NCBI RefSeq assembly: GCF_039655865.1
Contig: NZ_JBBYXL010000001.1
Coordinates: forward strand, 558,001 to 622,000
Reading direction: 5' to 3'
Length of the DNA: 64,000 nucleotides
DNA from: Prosthecobacter sp. SYSU 5D2
GTDB taxonomy: Bacteria > Verrucomicrobiota > Verrucomicrobiia > Verrucomicrobiales > Verrucomicrobiaceae
Both the position numbers and the translations under genes were made by a program. Numbering within the stretch: position 1 is the first letter of the stretch; the number at the start of each line of letters is the position of its first letter. This document shows positions 51,976 through 61,400 of the stretch, piece after piece. The notes below the pieces were generated by a model, which was not told where the DNA came from, did not search any database, and saw only the letters and a program-made list of their open reading frames with translations.

Positions 51976-54900
51976 TTAATGAGCGGCTGGGGCTGCCAGG
52001 CGCAAAGCTTTTTCCGCTGCGCGCCGTCCGAAGACGGAGAATACGGCGGGAGTGACAGCAAAATCCAATAATGTGCTGCTAATGAGGCCGCCGACGATGC
52101 AGACGGCGACGGGGTGGAGGATCTCTTTTCCTGGCTCGCCAGCGGCGAGGACGAGGGGAATGAGGGCGATGCCGGCGCTGAGGGCGGTCATGGTGACGGG
52201 GACGAGGCGCTCCAGGGTGCCGCGCTCGATCATGGCGCGGCTGAAGTTTTCGCCCTCGTGCTTCATGAGGTGGAGGTAATGGCTGAGCATCATGATGCCA
52301 TTGCGCGCGGCGACGCCGCCGACGGCGATGAATCCGACGAGGGTGGCGATGCTGATATTCCCCACCAGCAGCCAAGTGAGGGCGAGGCTGCCCATGAGGG
52401 CGAGGGGGAGGTTTAACAAGACCTGGCAGGCGAGCATGAGGCTGCGGAAGTATCCCCACAGCAGCAGGAGAATGACGAGAAGGACGATAGCGAAGAGGAT
52501 GAGGATGCGCTGGGTGGCCTCCTGCTGGGCCTGGAACTCGCCCTCATAACTGATGAAAAATCCCTCCGGCAGGGTGACTTTTTCAGCGACCTTATTTTGA
52601 AGCTGGGCAACGAGGGTGCCGACATCGCGGGCGCTGGGCTTGATGCTGACGACAAAGCGGCGCTGGCTGCCCTCCCGCTGGATGGCATTGGGGCCTTTGG
52701 CCTCGCGCACCTGGGCGACGAGGCGGAGGGGAATGCGGGGGCCGCGAGTGGTCTCGATGGGCAGGCTGGCGATTTTTTCGGCGGAATCGCGCAGGTTTTC
52801 CGGCAGGCGGATGGCAAGGCCGATGGTGCGCTGGCCATCGCGAAGCTCGGCCACATTTTGGCCACCGACGAGGGTGGAGAGGACTTCGTTGAGGCGGCCG
52901 GGAGTGATGCCATAAGCGGCGGCGCGGTCGCGATCTGCCTCGATGCGGAGCTGGGGGATGAAGGACTGCTGGTCGAGCTTGGCGTCTTCAAATCCGGGGA
53001 TGGTCCGGGCAAGAGTTTGTACCTGGGTGCCGAGGGCGCGCAGGGTTTCCAGATCCGGGCCGAAGATCTTGATGGCGACGGGGGCGGAGACGCCGCTGAG
53101 CATGTGGCCGATGCGGTCGGCGAGGGGACCGGTAAGGACACTGAAGGTACCGGGCACGGTACGGATGCGGTCGCGAATGTCGGCGAGGATTTCTGCGCGG
53201 CTGCGGCCGGAGGTGGCATTGAAGTCCACATCCATCTCGGCGGAGCTGATGGGGACCACGTGGTCGCCACGCTCGGCGCGGCCCAGGCGGCGACCGACCT
53301 GCCGGACCTCAGGCACCTGCATGATGAGAGATTCCACGACATCGGCCATGCGATTGGTTTCTTCCAGGGAGGAGCCGGGGGCGGCGGTCATGGAGACGAG
53401 GGCGGTCTCCTCTTCGAAGGCGGGGAGGAAATCCTGGCCCATGCGGGGATACAGCATGGCGGCGGCGAGCAGCAGCATGAAGGTGAGGCCGATGATGAGG
53501 AAAGGCTGGCTGAGGCTGAGGCGGAGGATGGTGTTTTTCAGCAGCCATTTGAAGGCGGCGGTGAAGCGGCCTTCGTGATGCTCCTGGCCGACTTTCGGCT
53601 TTAACAGCAGCGAGCAGAGCACCGGTATAACCGATAGTGATACCACGAACGAGGCCAGCATGGACAGGATGGTGGCGATGGCGATGGGACCGAAGAGGCG
53701 GCCCTCAACCCCGGTGAGGCCTAACAAGGGAAGGAAAACCAGGATGATGAGGACGGTGGCGTAGAGGATGGAATTTCGAACTTCGCCGGAGGCATTGGCA
53801 ATGATGGTGAGCTGATGGGCCTGCTGCCTGACGGGATCTGGCTGGCCTTTTAAAACCGGCGGTCCGGCACCGGCCTGACGCAGCCGGCGCCAGACGTTTT
53901 CGACATCCACGATGGCATCATCCACCACCATGCCGATGGCCACGGCGAGGCCGCCGAGGGTCATGCTATTGACACTGATGCCGAGCATCTGGAAGACCAG
54001 AATGGTGATGGCAAAAGACAATGGCATGGCCATGAGGGTGATGAAGGTGGTGCGCACATTCAGCAGGAAAAGAAAGATGACGATGGTGACCATGATGGCC
54101 CCATCGCGAATGGCCTCCTGGAGGTTGCCAATGGCGTGCTCGATGAAATCCGCCTGGCGGAAAAGTACGATGGCTTCGACACCGGCAGGCAGGGTGGGCT
54201 GGAGGCCGGCGAGGGCTTCTTCGATCTGGCGGGTGAGCGTGAGGGTGTCAAAACCGGGGGCTTTGGTGACGCTCATGATGACGCCCCGGGTGCCATTGAC
54301 ACTGGCATCTCCACGCATGGGCTCGACGCCCCAGGCGACCTGGGCGACATCGCCAATGGTGACGATGCGGTCATCGGCGTGACGGATGACGGTTCGCGAG
54401 AAGTCCTCCAGATTGACGGTCATGGCGAGGTTTCGGACCATGATCTCGCGTGGGCCGGCATTGAGGAAACCGCCGGTGGTGTTGGTGGCGGACTCACGCA
54501 CGGCACGCTCAAGGTCTTCAAAGGTAACGCCGTGGGCCTGCATTTTCAGAGGGTCGGGCTGAATTTGAAGCTGCTTCACACCGCCGCCCATGTTGAGCAC
54601 TTCGGCGATGCCGGGGATGGCCTGAAGACGGCGGCGGATGGTCCAGTCGGCCAGGCTGCGGACTTCCATGGCGGGGACTTTTCCATCAGTGCTGCGGACG
54701 CCGACGAGGAGGATTTCACCCATCAAAGAAGCCACGGGCGTGAGGAAGGGCTGGGTGTCCGGTGGCAGGGTGCCACGGGCTCCGGCCAGGCGCTCTTGAA
54801 CAAACTGGCGTGCGCGGTAGATGTCCGTGCCCCAGGCGAATTCCGCAAACACCAGCGACAGGGAGATGTCCGATGTGGAGCGAAGCCGGGTGAGGCCGGC

Positions 54901-55128
54901 GACACCCATGAGGGAGCTTTCGATGGGCTGGGTGATGAGTGCCTCCACCTCCTCTGGTGCGAGGCCTGGGGCCTCCGTGAGGATGGTGACGGTGGGTTTG
55001 GTGAGGTCTGGAAGGACCTCGACTGGCAGCTCGCGGACGGTGCGGGCACCCATGACCAGAATGAGGACGCACGCGCCGATAATCATGGCGCGGTGGTGCA
55101 GGGACCAGAGGATGAGGCGGTTCAGCAT
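51976..55128 (-). CDS. Heavy-metal efflux RND transporter permease (CusA/CzcA family)
   Basis: 1050 residues from ATG 55128 (MLNRLILWSLHHR), a typical RND length. Twelve transmembrane helices with two large periplasmic loops are apparent. The N-terminal ELPVEVLPDLTKPTVTILTE and the pore region match HME-type pumps, while the TM4 motif AIGMVVDDAIVDVENVWRRL has the Asp pair D-D and is closer to the HAE version than to the canonical DFGIIVDGAVV of CzcA. It exports metal cations across the outer membrane with the adaptor and TolC encoded upstream. Starts 4 bp after the adaptor stop. Confidence 0.92.
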   Translation of the reverse strand: MLNRLILWSLHHRAMIIGACVLILVMGARTVRELPVEVLPDLTKPTVTILTEAPGLAPEEVEALITQPIESSLMGVAGLTRLRSTSDISLSLVFAEFAWGTDIYRARQFVQERLAGARGTLPPDTQPFLTPVASLMGEILLVGVRSTDGKVPAMEVRSLADWTIRRRLQAIPGIAEVLNMGGGVKQLQIQPDPLKMQAHGVTFEDLERAVRESATNTTGGFLNAGPREIMVRNLAMTVNLEDFSRTVIRHADDRIVTIGDVAQVAWGVEPMRGDASVNGTRGVIMSVTKAPGFDTLTLTRQIEEALAGLQPTLPAGVEAIVLFRQADFIEHAIGNLQEAIRDGAIMVTIVIFLFLLNVRTTFITLMAMPLSFAITILVFQMLGISVNSMTLGGLAVAIGMVVDDAIVDVENVWRRLRQAGAGPPVLKGQPDPVRQQAHQLTIIANASGEVRNSILYATVLIILVFLPLLGLTGVEGRLFGPIAIATILSMLASFVVSLSVIPVLCSLLLKPKVGQEHHEGRFTAAFKWLLKNTILRLSLSQPFLIIGLTFMLLLAAAMLYPRMGQDFLPAFEEETALVSMTAAPGSSLEETNRMADVVESLIMQVPEVRQVGRRLGRAERGDHVVPISSAEMDVDFNATSGRSRAEILADIRDRIRTVPGTFSVLTGPLADRIGHMLSGVSAPVAIKIFGPDLETLRALGTQVQTLARTIPGFEDAKLDQQSFIPQLRIEADRDRAAAYGITPGRLNEVLSTLVGGQNVAELRDGQRTIGLAIRLPENLRDSAEKIASLPIETTRGPRIPLRLVAQVREAKGPNAIQREGSQRRFVVSIKPSARDVGTLVAQLQNKVAEKVTLPEGFFISYEGEFQAQQEATQRILILFAIVLLVILLLLWGYFRSLMLACQVLLNLPLALMGSLALTWLLVGNISIATLVGFIAVGGVAARNGIMMLSHYLHLMKHEGENFSRAMIERGTLERLVPVTMTALSAGIALIPLVLAAGEPGKEILHPVAVCIVGGLISSTLLDFAVTPAVFSVFGRRAAEKALRLAAPAAH

Positions 55129-55132
55129 GGGG

Positions 55133-56233
55133 TTAGGCGATGGCTGAATTCCGCTTCCACGACACAATGACGAGCAGCATCAGCAAAAGGGCGGTGCTGG
55201 CGGCGAAGAGGAGGGTCAGCTGGTTCCAGGAGGAGTCCTCGTGGCCATGGTCGTGATCGTGTGAGTCTTCGGCGGATGCGGCTTTTTCGGTGCCGTCTTC
55301 GTTGTGCTCGTGGCCGTGGGCGGCGTCGAGGGCTTCTTTGAGGCTGGTGGTGCCGCCTCCGGCGAAGGCGAGGGCATAGGCGCCCTGGGTGACGACTTCA
55401 TCGCCCGGGAGAAGACCACTGAGGATTTCCACGAACACATCGTTGGTTTGGCCAATGACGACGGGGGCTTTGACGAAGGCATTGGGAAGCTCGAAGTCTT
55501 TAACGAAGACGAAGCGGTTGATGCCATCGCCCTGAAGAGCGGCCCGGGGAATGACGGAGACGTTTTCCCGGCGGCTGAGGACGATGGAGAACTCGGCGCG
55601 CATGCCGGGACGCAAGAGAAGGTCTTCATTGGGGAGGTGGAAGGCGGCTTCGACGGTGCCGTTTTCTTCATCGGCATAAGCGCCGATGTGGGCGAGCTTG
55701 GCCTCGAAGACCTGGTCAGGAAAAGCGGGCAGGCGGATGCGGGCGGTCTGGCCTTTTTCCAAACGACCGGCGAGATGCTCAGGGACTTGCGCGGCGGCCT
55801 CGACCGTTTCCAAATCCACGATTTCGATGAGGGCCTGGTCGGGGGTGATGGGCTGGCCTTGGGTGATGTCCACCTTTGAAACCAGGCCGGCCATGGGGGC
55901 GGGGAGCATGATGGTGGGCGGGGGGTCGCCTGGCTGGCGGCTTTCCACCCAGGCGAGTTCGTCGCCTTCCTCCACCTGCTGGTCAGGCAGGGCAAGAACG
56001 CTGAAGGCGCGCCCGGGGATGCGGCTGCTGACGATGGCGCGGCGGCCGGGGAGGATCTCGAGATGGCCTAACGCAAAGATGGTTTCTTCGAAATCGGTCT
56101 CCTCGGTTTCGACCGTTTCCAGGCGCAGGTTTTTGACGCTGATTTCATCCAGAATGACGCGGTTACTGTCTGCGGCGAGCAATGGGACCGACAGGGCCCA
56201 AGCGATGAATGAGAGATATAAGAAGCGAGACAT
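55133..56233 (-). CDS. RND periplasmic adaptor with His-rich C-terminal region
   Basis: 366 residues from ATG 56233, which gives a signal peptide (MSRFLYLSFIAWALSVPLLA); the frame extending to 56398 is Ser/Cys-rich shadow. Barrel-sandwich (lipoyl-like) blocks PGRAFSVLALPDQQVEEGDE and APMAGLVSKVDITQGQPI, and a beta-barrel part with RPGMRAEFSIVL, match membrane fusion proteins. Near the C-terminus is a His/Asp/Glu-rich stretch (HGHEHNED, SHDHDHGHED) followed by a transmembrane helix, unusual for adaptors. The His cluster probably binds the exported metal. Confidence 0.88.
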   Translation of the reverse strand: MSRFLYLSFIAWALSVPLLAADSNRVILDEISVKNLRLETVETEETDFEETIFALGHLEILPGRRAIVSSRIPGRAFSVLALPDQQVEEGDELAWVESRQPGDPPPTIMLPAPMAGLVSKVDITQGQPITPDQALIEIVDLETVEAAAQVPEHLAGRLEKGQTARIRLPAFPDQVFEAKLAHIGAYADEENGTVEAAFHLPNEDLLLRPGMRAEFSIVLSRRENVSVIPRAALQGDGINRFVFVKDFELPNAFVKAPVVIGQTNDVFVEILSGLLPGDEVVTQGAYALAFAGGGTTSLKEALDAAHGHEHNEDGTEKAASAEDSHDHDHGHEDSSWNQLTLLFAASTALLLMLLVIVSWKRNSAIA

Positions 56234-56243
56234 GGGGGAACGG

Positions 56244-56594
56244 TCAAAGATTGACACCGGCGACCTTGAGCAGACGCATGGTGAGGAGGTAAAGGGCGAC
56301 GGTGAGGACGATGCCAGCGCCGAAGCCGGGCCAGAAGCCGCCGAGCTTTTTGATGAGCCAGGGCATGAGGATGAACATGGGCAGGGTTGGCAACACATAC
56401 CAAAAGGTGCCGTAGGCGTGGCGGCCGATAAGGGCGGAATCCTTCGTCTCCATATACAGCCAGATGAAGGCGAGGACGGAGGTGATGGGCAGGGAGTGGA
56501 TGATGCTGGCGGCGGCGTTGTTGCGCTTGGCGATCTCCGTGATGGTGACGATCATACCGGCGCTGAGGAAGAGCTTGATGAGGTAGTAGGTCAT
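56244..56594 (-). CDS. DUF3147 family membrane protein
   Basis: 116 residues, four hydrophobic segments. The pattern TYYLIKLFLSAGMIVTITEI, KRNNAAASIIHSLPI and GTFWYVLPTLPMFILMPWLI is that of DUF3147, small membrane proteins often found with CusA/CzcA clusters in PVC and Bacteroidota. Function unknown. Lies 12 bp after the TolC-like gene and 10 bp before the adaptor, so it is an integral member of the operon. Confidence 0.8.
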   Translation of the reverse strand: MTYYLIKLFLSAGMIVTITEIAKRNNAAASIIHSLPITSVLAFIWLYMETKDSALIGRHAYGTFWYVLPTLPMFILMPWLIKKLGGFWPGFGAGIVLTVALYLLTMRLLKVAGVNL

Positions 56595-56606
56595 GGCTAG
56601 AATGCG

Positions 56607-57836
56607 TTATTTGTTAGGCGAGTGAACTTCACTTCCCGCACCGACGGCGGCTTCGTAACGGATGCGGGCGAGGTGGAAATCGCGGGTGGCATCAAGAGCG
56701 GCGGCCTCGAGCTGGAGGCGCTGGTCGCGGGCGCGGAGGAGGGTGAGGAGATCGCTCTGCCCGGCCTGGTAGGCGGCTTCGAGCTTGTCCGTTTGCTCTT
56801 TGACGAGGGGGAGGAGTTTGTCGCGTGTCTCGGTGACGAGGGCAGCATTGGCCTCCATTTCACGGCGGGCGGTATCGGCCTCGCCGGTGATCTGGCTGCC
56901 GAGGGCATCGGCCTCCAGGCGGGCGCGCTCAATGCTGGCGGCCTTTTCGGCGATCTCACCCTGATTGCGGTTCCAGAAGGGCAGCGGGATGGAGAAACGG
57001 AAGCCGACAAAGCCGGTGCGCTCCGTGCGGGTGGAGGTGATGTCCTGCTGCTCGCGTGCAGCGAAGAAACCCGCGCTGACATCCTGATAACGGCGGGCTT
57101 GCGCAAGTGAGGCTTCCGTTTGGGCGGCCTCAGTCCTGGCCTGGGCGAGCTGGTAATCGGCGCGCTGCTGCCAGGAAGATTTGGCGGGAAGGGTGAGGGC
57201 GGGGAGGTCGCCCGTGAGGTTCAAAGGCTGTGCGGGGCTGAGTCCGAGCATGGGCTTGAGTGCGCCCTGGAGGCTGAGGGATTCGATCTCGATGCGACGG
57301 GATTCGAGGAGGAGGCGCTGCGCATCCACCTGGGCCTGGGAGGCATCCAGGGGAGAGAACTCACCGGCTTCAGCGCGCGTTTTGGTGAAGCTGGAAAGCT
57401 CCTCGGCCAAGCGGGTCTGCTGCTGGCGCAGGGCACGCTGTTTTTCCAGGGCGAGAAGGCGGACAGCGAGGCTGCTGGCCTCGGCGATGAGGCGGCGTTC
57501 GACGTCTTTGACCTCCAGTTCTGCGGCAGTGACAAGCTGGGCACTGAGGTGTTTTTCCAGGCCCAGGCGGCGGGTGATGGGGAAGGACTGGTCCAGGGAA
57601 AAGGTGCTGGAGCGGGGGGAGACGCGGCTTTCGTTCTGGAACTCGTAGCCTAACGAAGGATTCGGCAAGCGGCCTGCGCCAAGCTGGCGGCCACGCGCTT
57701 CCTCCACGGCCATGCGGGCGGCGAGGAGCTGGGGATGATGACTGCGCACGCGGGGTGCGATTTCACTGAGGGTCAGGGCCGGGGCGGGGCTGGCGGCGAA
57801 GGCCAGCAGGAAAAGGGGCAGGATGCGAGAGTGCAT
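56607..57836 (-). CDS. TolC-family outer membrane efflux protein
   Basis: 409 residues from ATG 57836, giving a signal peptide (MHSRILPLFLLAFAASPAPA). Two long alpha-hairpin repeats typical of OEP proteins are visible (EARGRQLGAGRLPNPSLGYE; AEAGEFSPLDASQAQVDAQR; then YQAGQSDLLTLLRARDQRLQ). GFRFSIPLPFWNRNQGEIA is a signature of CusC/CzcC-type channels. Forms the trimeric outer-membrane exit duct of the pump. Upstream of DUF3147 and the adaptor. Confidence 0.88.
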   Translation of the reverse strand: MHSRILPLFLLAFAASPAPALTLSEIAPRVRSHHPQLLAARMAVEEARGRQLGAGRLPNPSLGYEFQNESRVSPRSSTFSLDQSFPITRRLGLEKHLSAQLVTAAELEVKDVERRLIAEASSLAVRLLALEKQRALRQQQTRLAEELSSFTKTRAEAGEFSPLDASQAQVDAQRLLLESRRIEIESLSLQGALKPMLGLSPAQPLNLTGDLPALTLPAKSSWQQRADYQLAQARTEAAQTEASLAQARRYQDVSAGFFAAREQQDITSTRTERTGFVGFRFSIPLPFWNRNQGEIAEKAASIERARLEADALGSQITGEADTARREMEANAALVTETRDKLLPLVKEQTDKLEAAYQAGQSDLLTLLRARDQRLQLEAAALDATRDFHLARIRYEAAVGAGSEVHSPNK

Positions 57837-57942
57837 AGCGGATGAGCATTTGAGAAGGGAGGCCCAGGCGGAAGCCTGGGACATGCAGGGACGACGGGCG
57901 GGTACAGATCATCATCGTGGATGACGGCACCGGGTCCGTTTC

Positions 57943-58386
57943 TCAAACGCGCAGGGAGATCGTGCGGGTGAGCACGTGGGGCCATCGTCGGCCAGAGCCA
58001 TCATCCCGGGGCGGAGGCAGCGGCGTGGCGTCCTGGTCATTGACGGCCAGAAGCATCGTCAACGGCTCCAGGATGGCCAAAACGGCCAGGATGGGGGCCG
58101 GAAAAGAGGCCATCTGGGCGGCAAGCTGCTTGGCCTTCACGGATTCCTTCAAAGGCGTATGCTCATGAGTGTCATCATCCGTGTCGTGGTCATCGTGATG
58201 ATGAAGGGGCTCCTCCTCATCGTGACAGGTTTCACCATGAGGACCGTGGCAGTGATCAAAGGCGATGATTTCAACCCCGCCGGTGCAATCGCAGACATAC
58301 CCGCGCGACATGCCAAACACCTGCGCCCAGCCAAGTGCGAGAAGCACCAGGCAGATCAGGGTTTGGGAACGGGCGAGGGAACGCAT
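57943..58386 (-). CDS. His-rich membrane protein of the metal efflux cluster
   Basis: 147 residues. A signal or first helix (LICLVLLALGWAQVFG) is followed by YVCDCTGG, a Cys/His/Asp-rich segment (FDHCHGPHGETCHDEEEPLH, then HHDDHDTDDDTHEHT) and a second hydrophobic helix (FPAPILAVLAILEPLTMLLA). The middle is a strong candidate for a metal-binding loop on the periplasmic side. Such short proteins commonly head CusC-CusB-CusA clusters in this phylum. First gene of the unit, 106 bp before the TolC gene. Confidence 0.65.
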   Translation of the reverse strand: MRSLARSQTLICLVLLALGWAQVFGMSRGYVCDCTGGVEIIAFDHCHGPHGETCHDEEEPLHHHDDHDTDDDTHEHTPLKESVKAKQLAAQMASFPAPILAVLAILEPLTMLLAVNDQDATPLPPPRDDGSGRRWPHVLTRTISLRV

Positions 58387-58446
58387 GCACCGTACATACG
58401 TCTGTGACGTGGGGGTTTGTCAAATGCAGTTACGATCCCGTGATGG

Positions 58447-61400
58447 TTATGCCTTTGGCTGCTTCACTACGCTCTCCACTTCCACAGGAAGATCGGTCTC
58501 ATCGTGTTTTTCCACGGGCTGCACTTTGATTTCGACGGTCACGGGGACGGCGCGGAGGCCTTCGATGATGCGTTGCAGGCGCTCGATGGAAATTTCGGAC
58601 AGGGTGGGGTTGGAGACGGCCTGTTCGATTTTTTCGAGTCCAGCGGTAAAGGCGCTCATCTGACCGGTGATGCGGCTGACGGGGTCGTTTTCACCCCCGC
58701 CGCCGGCAAGGAGGTTGCGGCCAAAGGTGCGCTTGATCTCGGTCCAGCGGGCGGTGTCGGCCTCGCTGGCAAGGTTGTTGATTTCTCTCCACTTGAGTAG
58801 GTTGGCCTCGGCGGATTGGCTAAGGGTCTGGGACTCGCCTCGATAATGATCCTCGATGATAGAATGCACTTCGGCAGCGGTCATCAGCGGCTGGATCTTC
58901 TCGGAGATCTTGTTCATGTTGCGGTAGCTGCCCTGGAGCTTGAAAGGAGGCTCGGTGCGGTAGGCATCTTCCATGGCGGCGCTGCGGATGTACTCCTGGT
59001 TCACGCGCAGGATGACCTCGCGGACTTTGAGCAGCTTTTCCATGACGGCGACGCAGTCGTTGACGTCTTCGGCGCTCTGGTTGCCTTCAAACTCGATGCC
59101 TTCGCGGTTGCCGGTCATGGCGATCTTCAGCGCGGCCATCGCGTCCTTGTGGCTGCGGGCGGCAACGCGGGCCAGGGCGGGATTGCTGGTCAGCGAGTTC
59201 TCGATGTAGCTGTCTTTGAAAGCGGCCTCGTGTCCGCCGAGGATGTCGCCGAGATTGTAGGTATCGGCACGGTTGGCGAGCATGTCCGGCACCTGGAACT
59301 TGCCGCCGACTTCGGTGTAGGGGTTGCCTGCCATAACGACGGCCACTTTGCGGCCCCGCAGGTCATAGGTCCGGGCTTTACCCTGGAAGACGCCTTCGAT
59401 CCGGCGGGTGCCGTCGCAGAGGGAGATGAACTTTTGCAGAAACTCCGGGTTCGTGTGCTGGATGTCATCCAGGTAGATCATCACGTTGTCCCCCATCTCC
59501 AGGGAGAGGTTGAGTTTTTCGATTTCCTCGCGGGCGCTGGCGTTGGGAGCCTCTGCGGGGTCCAGCGAGGTGACCTTGTGACCGATGGCGGGGCCGTTGA
59601 TCTTCACCAGGGTGATACCCAGGCGGCTGGCCACGTATTCCATGAGCGTGGTCTTGCCATAACCGGGCGGTGAAATGAGCAGCAGCAGGCCCATGCGGTC
59701 TGTGCGGGTATCATTGCCGACGGCACCGATTTGCTTGGCCAAGTTGGCTCCGATGATGGGCAAATAAACCTGGTCAATGAGGCGGTTGCGGACAAAGGAA
59801 CTGAGCACGCCGGCCTTGAACTGGTCCAGGCGGAGCTGGGTGCGGCGGTCCAGGGCGAGCTCGTGTTTGAGCTTCTGGAAGCGCTCATAATCCGGGACGA
59901 CAGTTTGATCATACTGCTGTAGGCGCGAGGTGAACTCGTGATAATCAAGCTCCATCTTGCCATCCTGGATGCGTGGATGGGCGCCGGTGAATCCAGTCAG
60001 CGTGGCTTGCGATGGAGGTGCTGCGGGCACGGCGGCGGGCGGCGTGTCTTTGAGCACCAGCAGGGCGGCGGCTTCGACGAGAATGCCGATATCTGTATCC
60101 GCATGCAGGGCGCGCAACCAGTCCAGCGCGATTTCAAAGGAGAGCCAGGGCTGGGCGGTGAGGGCATCCAGGCTGTCATCAAAATCCTTGGAGGCATGTT
60201 TGATGATGAGCTCCTTTCGGAAAGAACGGAGCAGCTCAAGGGCGGGGGCGGAGCGCGTGAAAGGCAGCGCGGGATGCTTGCGGCTGAGGTGCTGAAGCTC
60301 ATCCGTCAGGCAGGCGGCGACGGCGGCATGCAAAGCGGCTGAACTGCTGCCCAGGATGTCCTCAAGGCCCGTGAGTCGCTGGCTTTCTGCCGCCACGCGT
60401 GCGGCCAGGGCGGCATTCACTTCGGTGGAAGACTGACCTAACAAATCACGCATTCTCCCTTTGGCTGTCATGCGGGCGGAGAGAGCTTGCTTTTCAGCCG
60501 TGTCCTCCCAGGCATGCCAGACCATCAGTGCAAGACCGCGCACCAGCGGTGAATGCCTGAGCAAACCGAGTGCCTTTTGCATCTCCAGCAAAGGTAGCAG
60601 GATGAGGGCGGCATCGTGGTCATGCACGCCTTTGGTGTAACCTTCATGATAACGCTGGGCCATGAAGTCATGCACCGCCTGCGGAGAGAATTCGGCACCA
60701 CTTTGCAGGAACTTCCAGGCCAGGTATTCCGCCCGATACACAGCGGCATTTTCTGAAACGACGGGCTGGTCCCACACTGTTTTCAACGCGTCCAGTTCAG
60801 GGTGCGTGAGTGTTTCAAAGTACCGGGTGCCAGTGAGGTGAAAGGCCAGGCCCTCTTCACGCGGCAGGATGGTCAGCTCCAGAGGCTGGCGGTTGACGCT
60901 GAACTTGTGCTTACCGAACTGGATCAAATCACCGCCATCGGCAAACAGATCGGCTTTGTCACGGATCTCTTTGAGCGAATCCTGCTGGAGCGTTTTGAGC
61001 TTGGTTTGCAGCTCATCGGCACGCACGCTGTCGCCGAGTTTGCGCAGCTCCTCAATGAGGTCGCGCAGCTTCGCCACCATGGCATCGCCCGCCAGCCAGG
61101 AATGCACTTCCTCCGGCTTGGCAAAGTTGGCCAGCCGGTTGCGCACGCTGGTGAGAATGCGCTCAGCAGACTGGCCTAACGACTGGGCGCGGCGGTTGCG
61201 CGCATCCACCAGGGAAAGGCGGCGCGCCTCGAAGGCGTTGTGAATCTCCTCGCGCTTGATGGTGAGCTCGGCAGCGTATTCATCGAAGTCGGAAAAGCGG
61301 CTCTCCAGTTCCTCGATCTGCACCATCACGCGGGTGAGGGATTCATCGCACTTTTCTGGTGTAGTGGCGACTTCGAGGTAATTCAGCACGCTCTGATTCA

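Noticed and set aside
54136-55170. 344-codon plus-strand open frame
   Set aside because: Antisense shadow of the RND pump gene.
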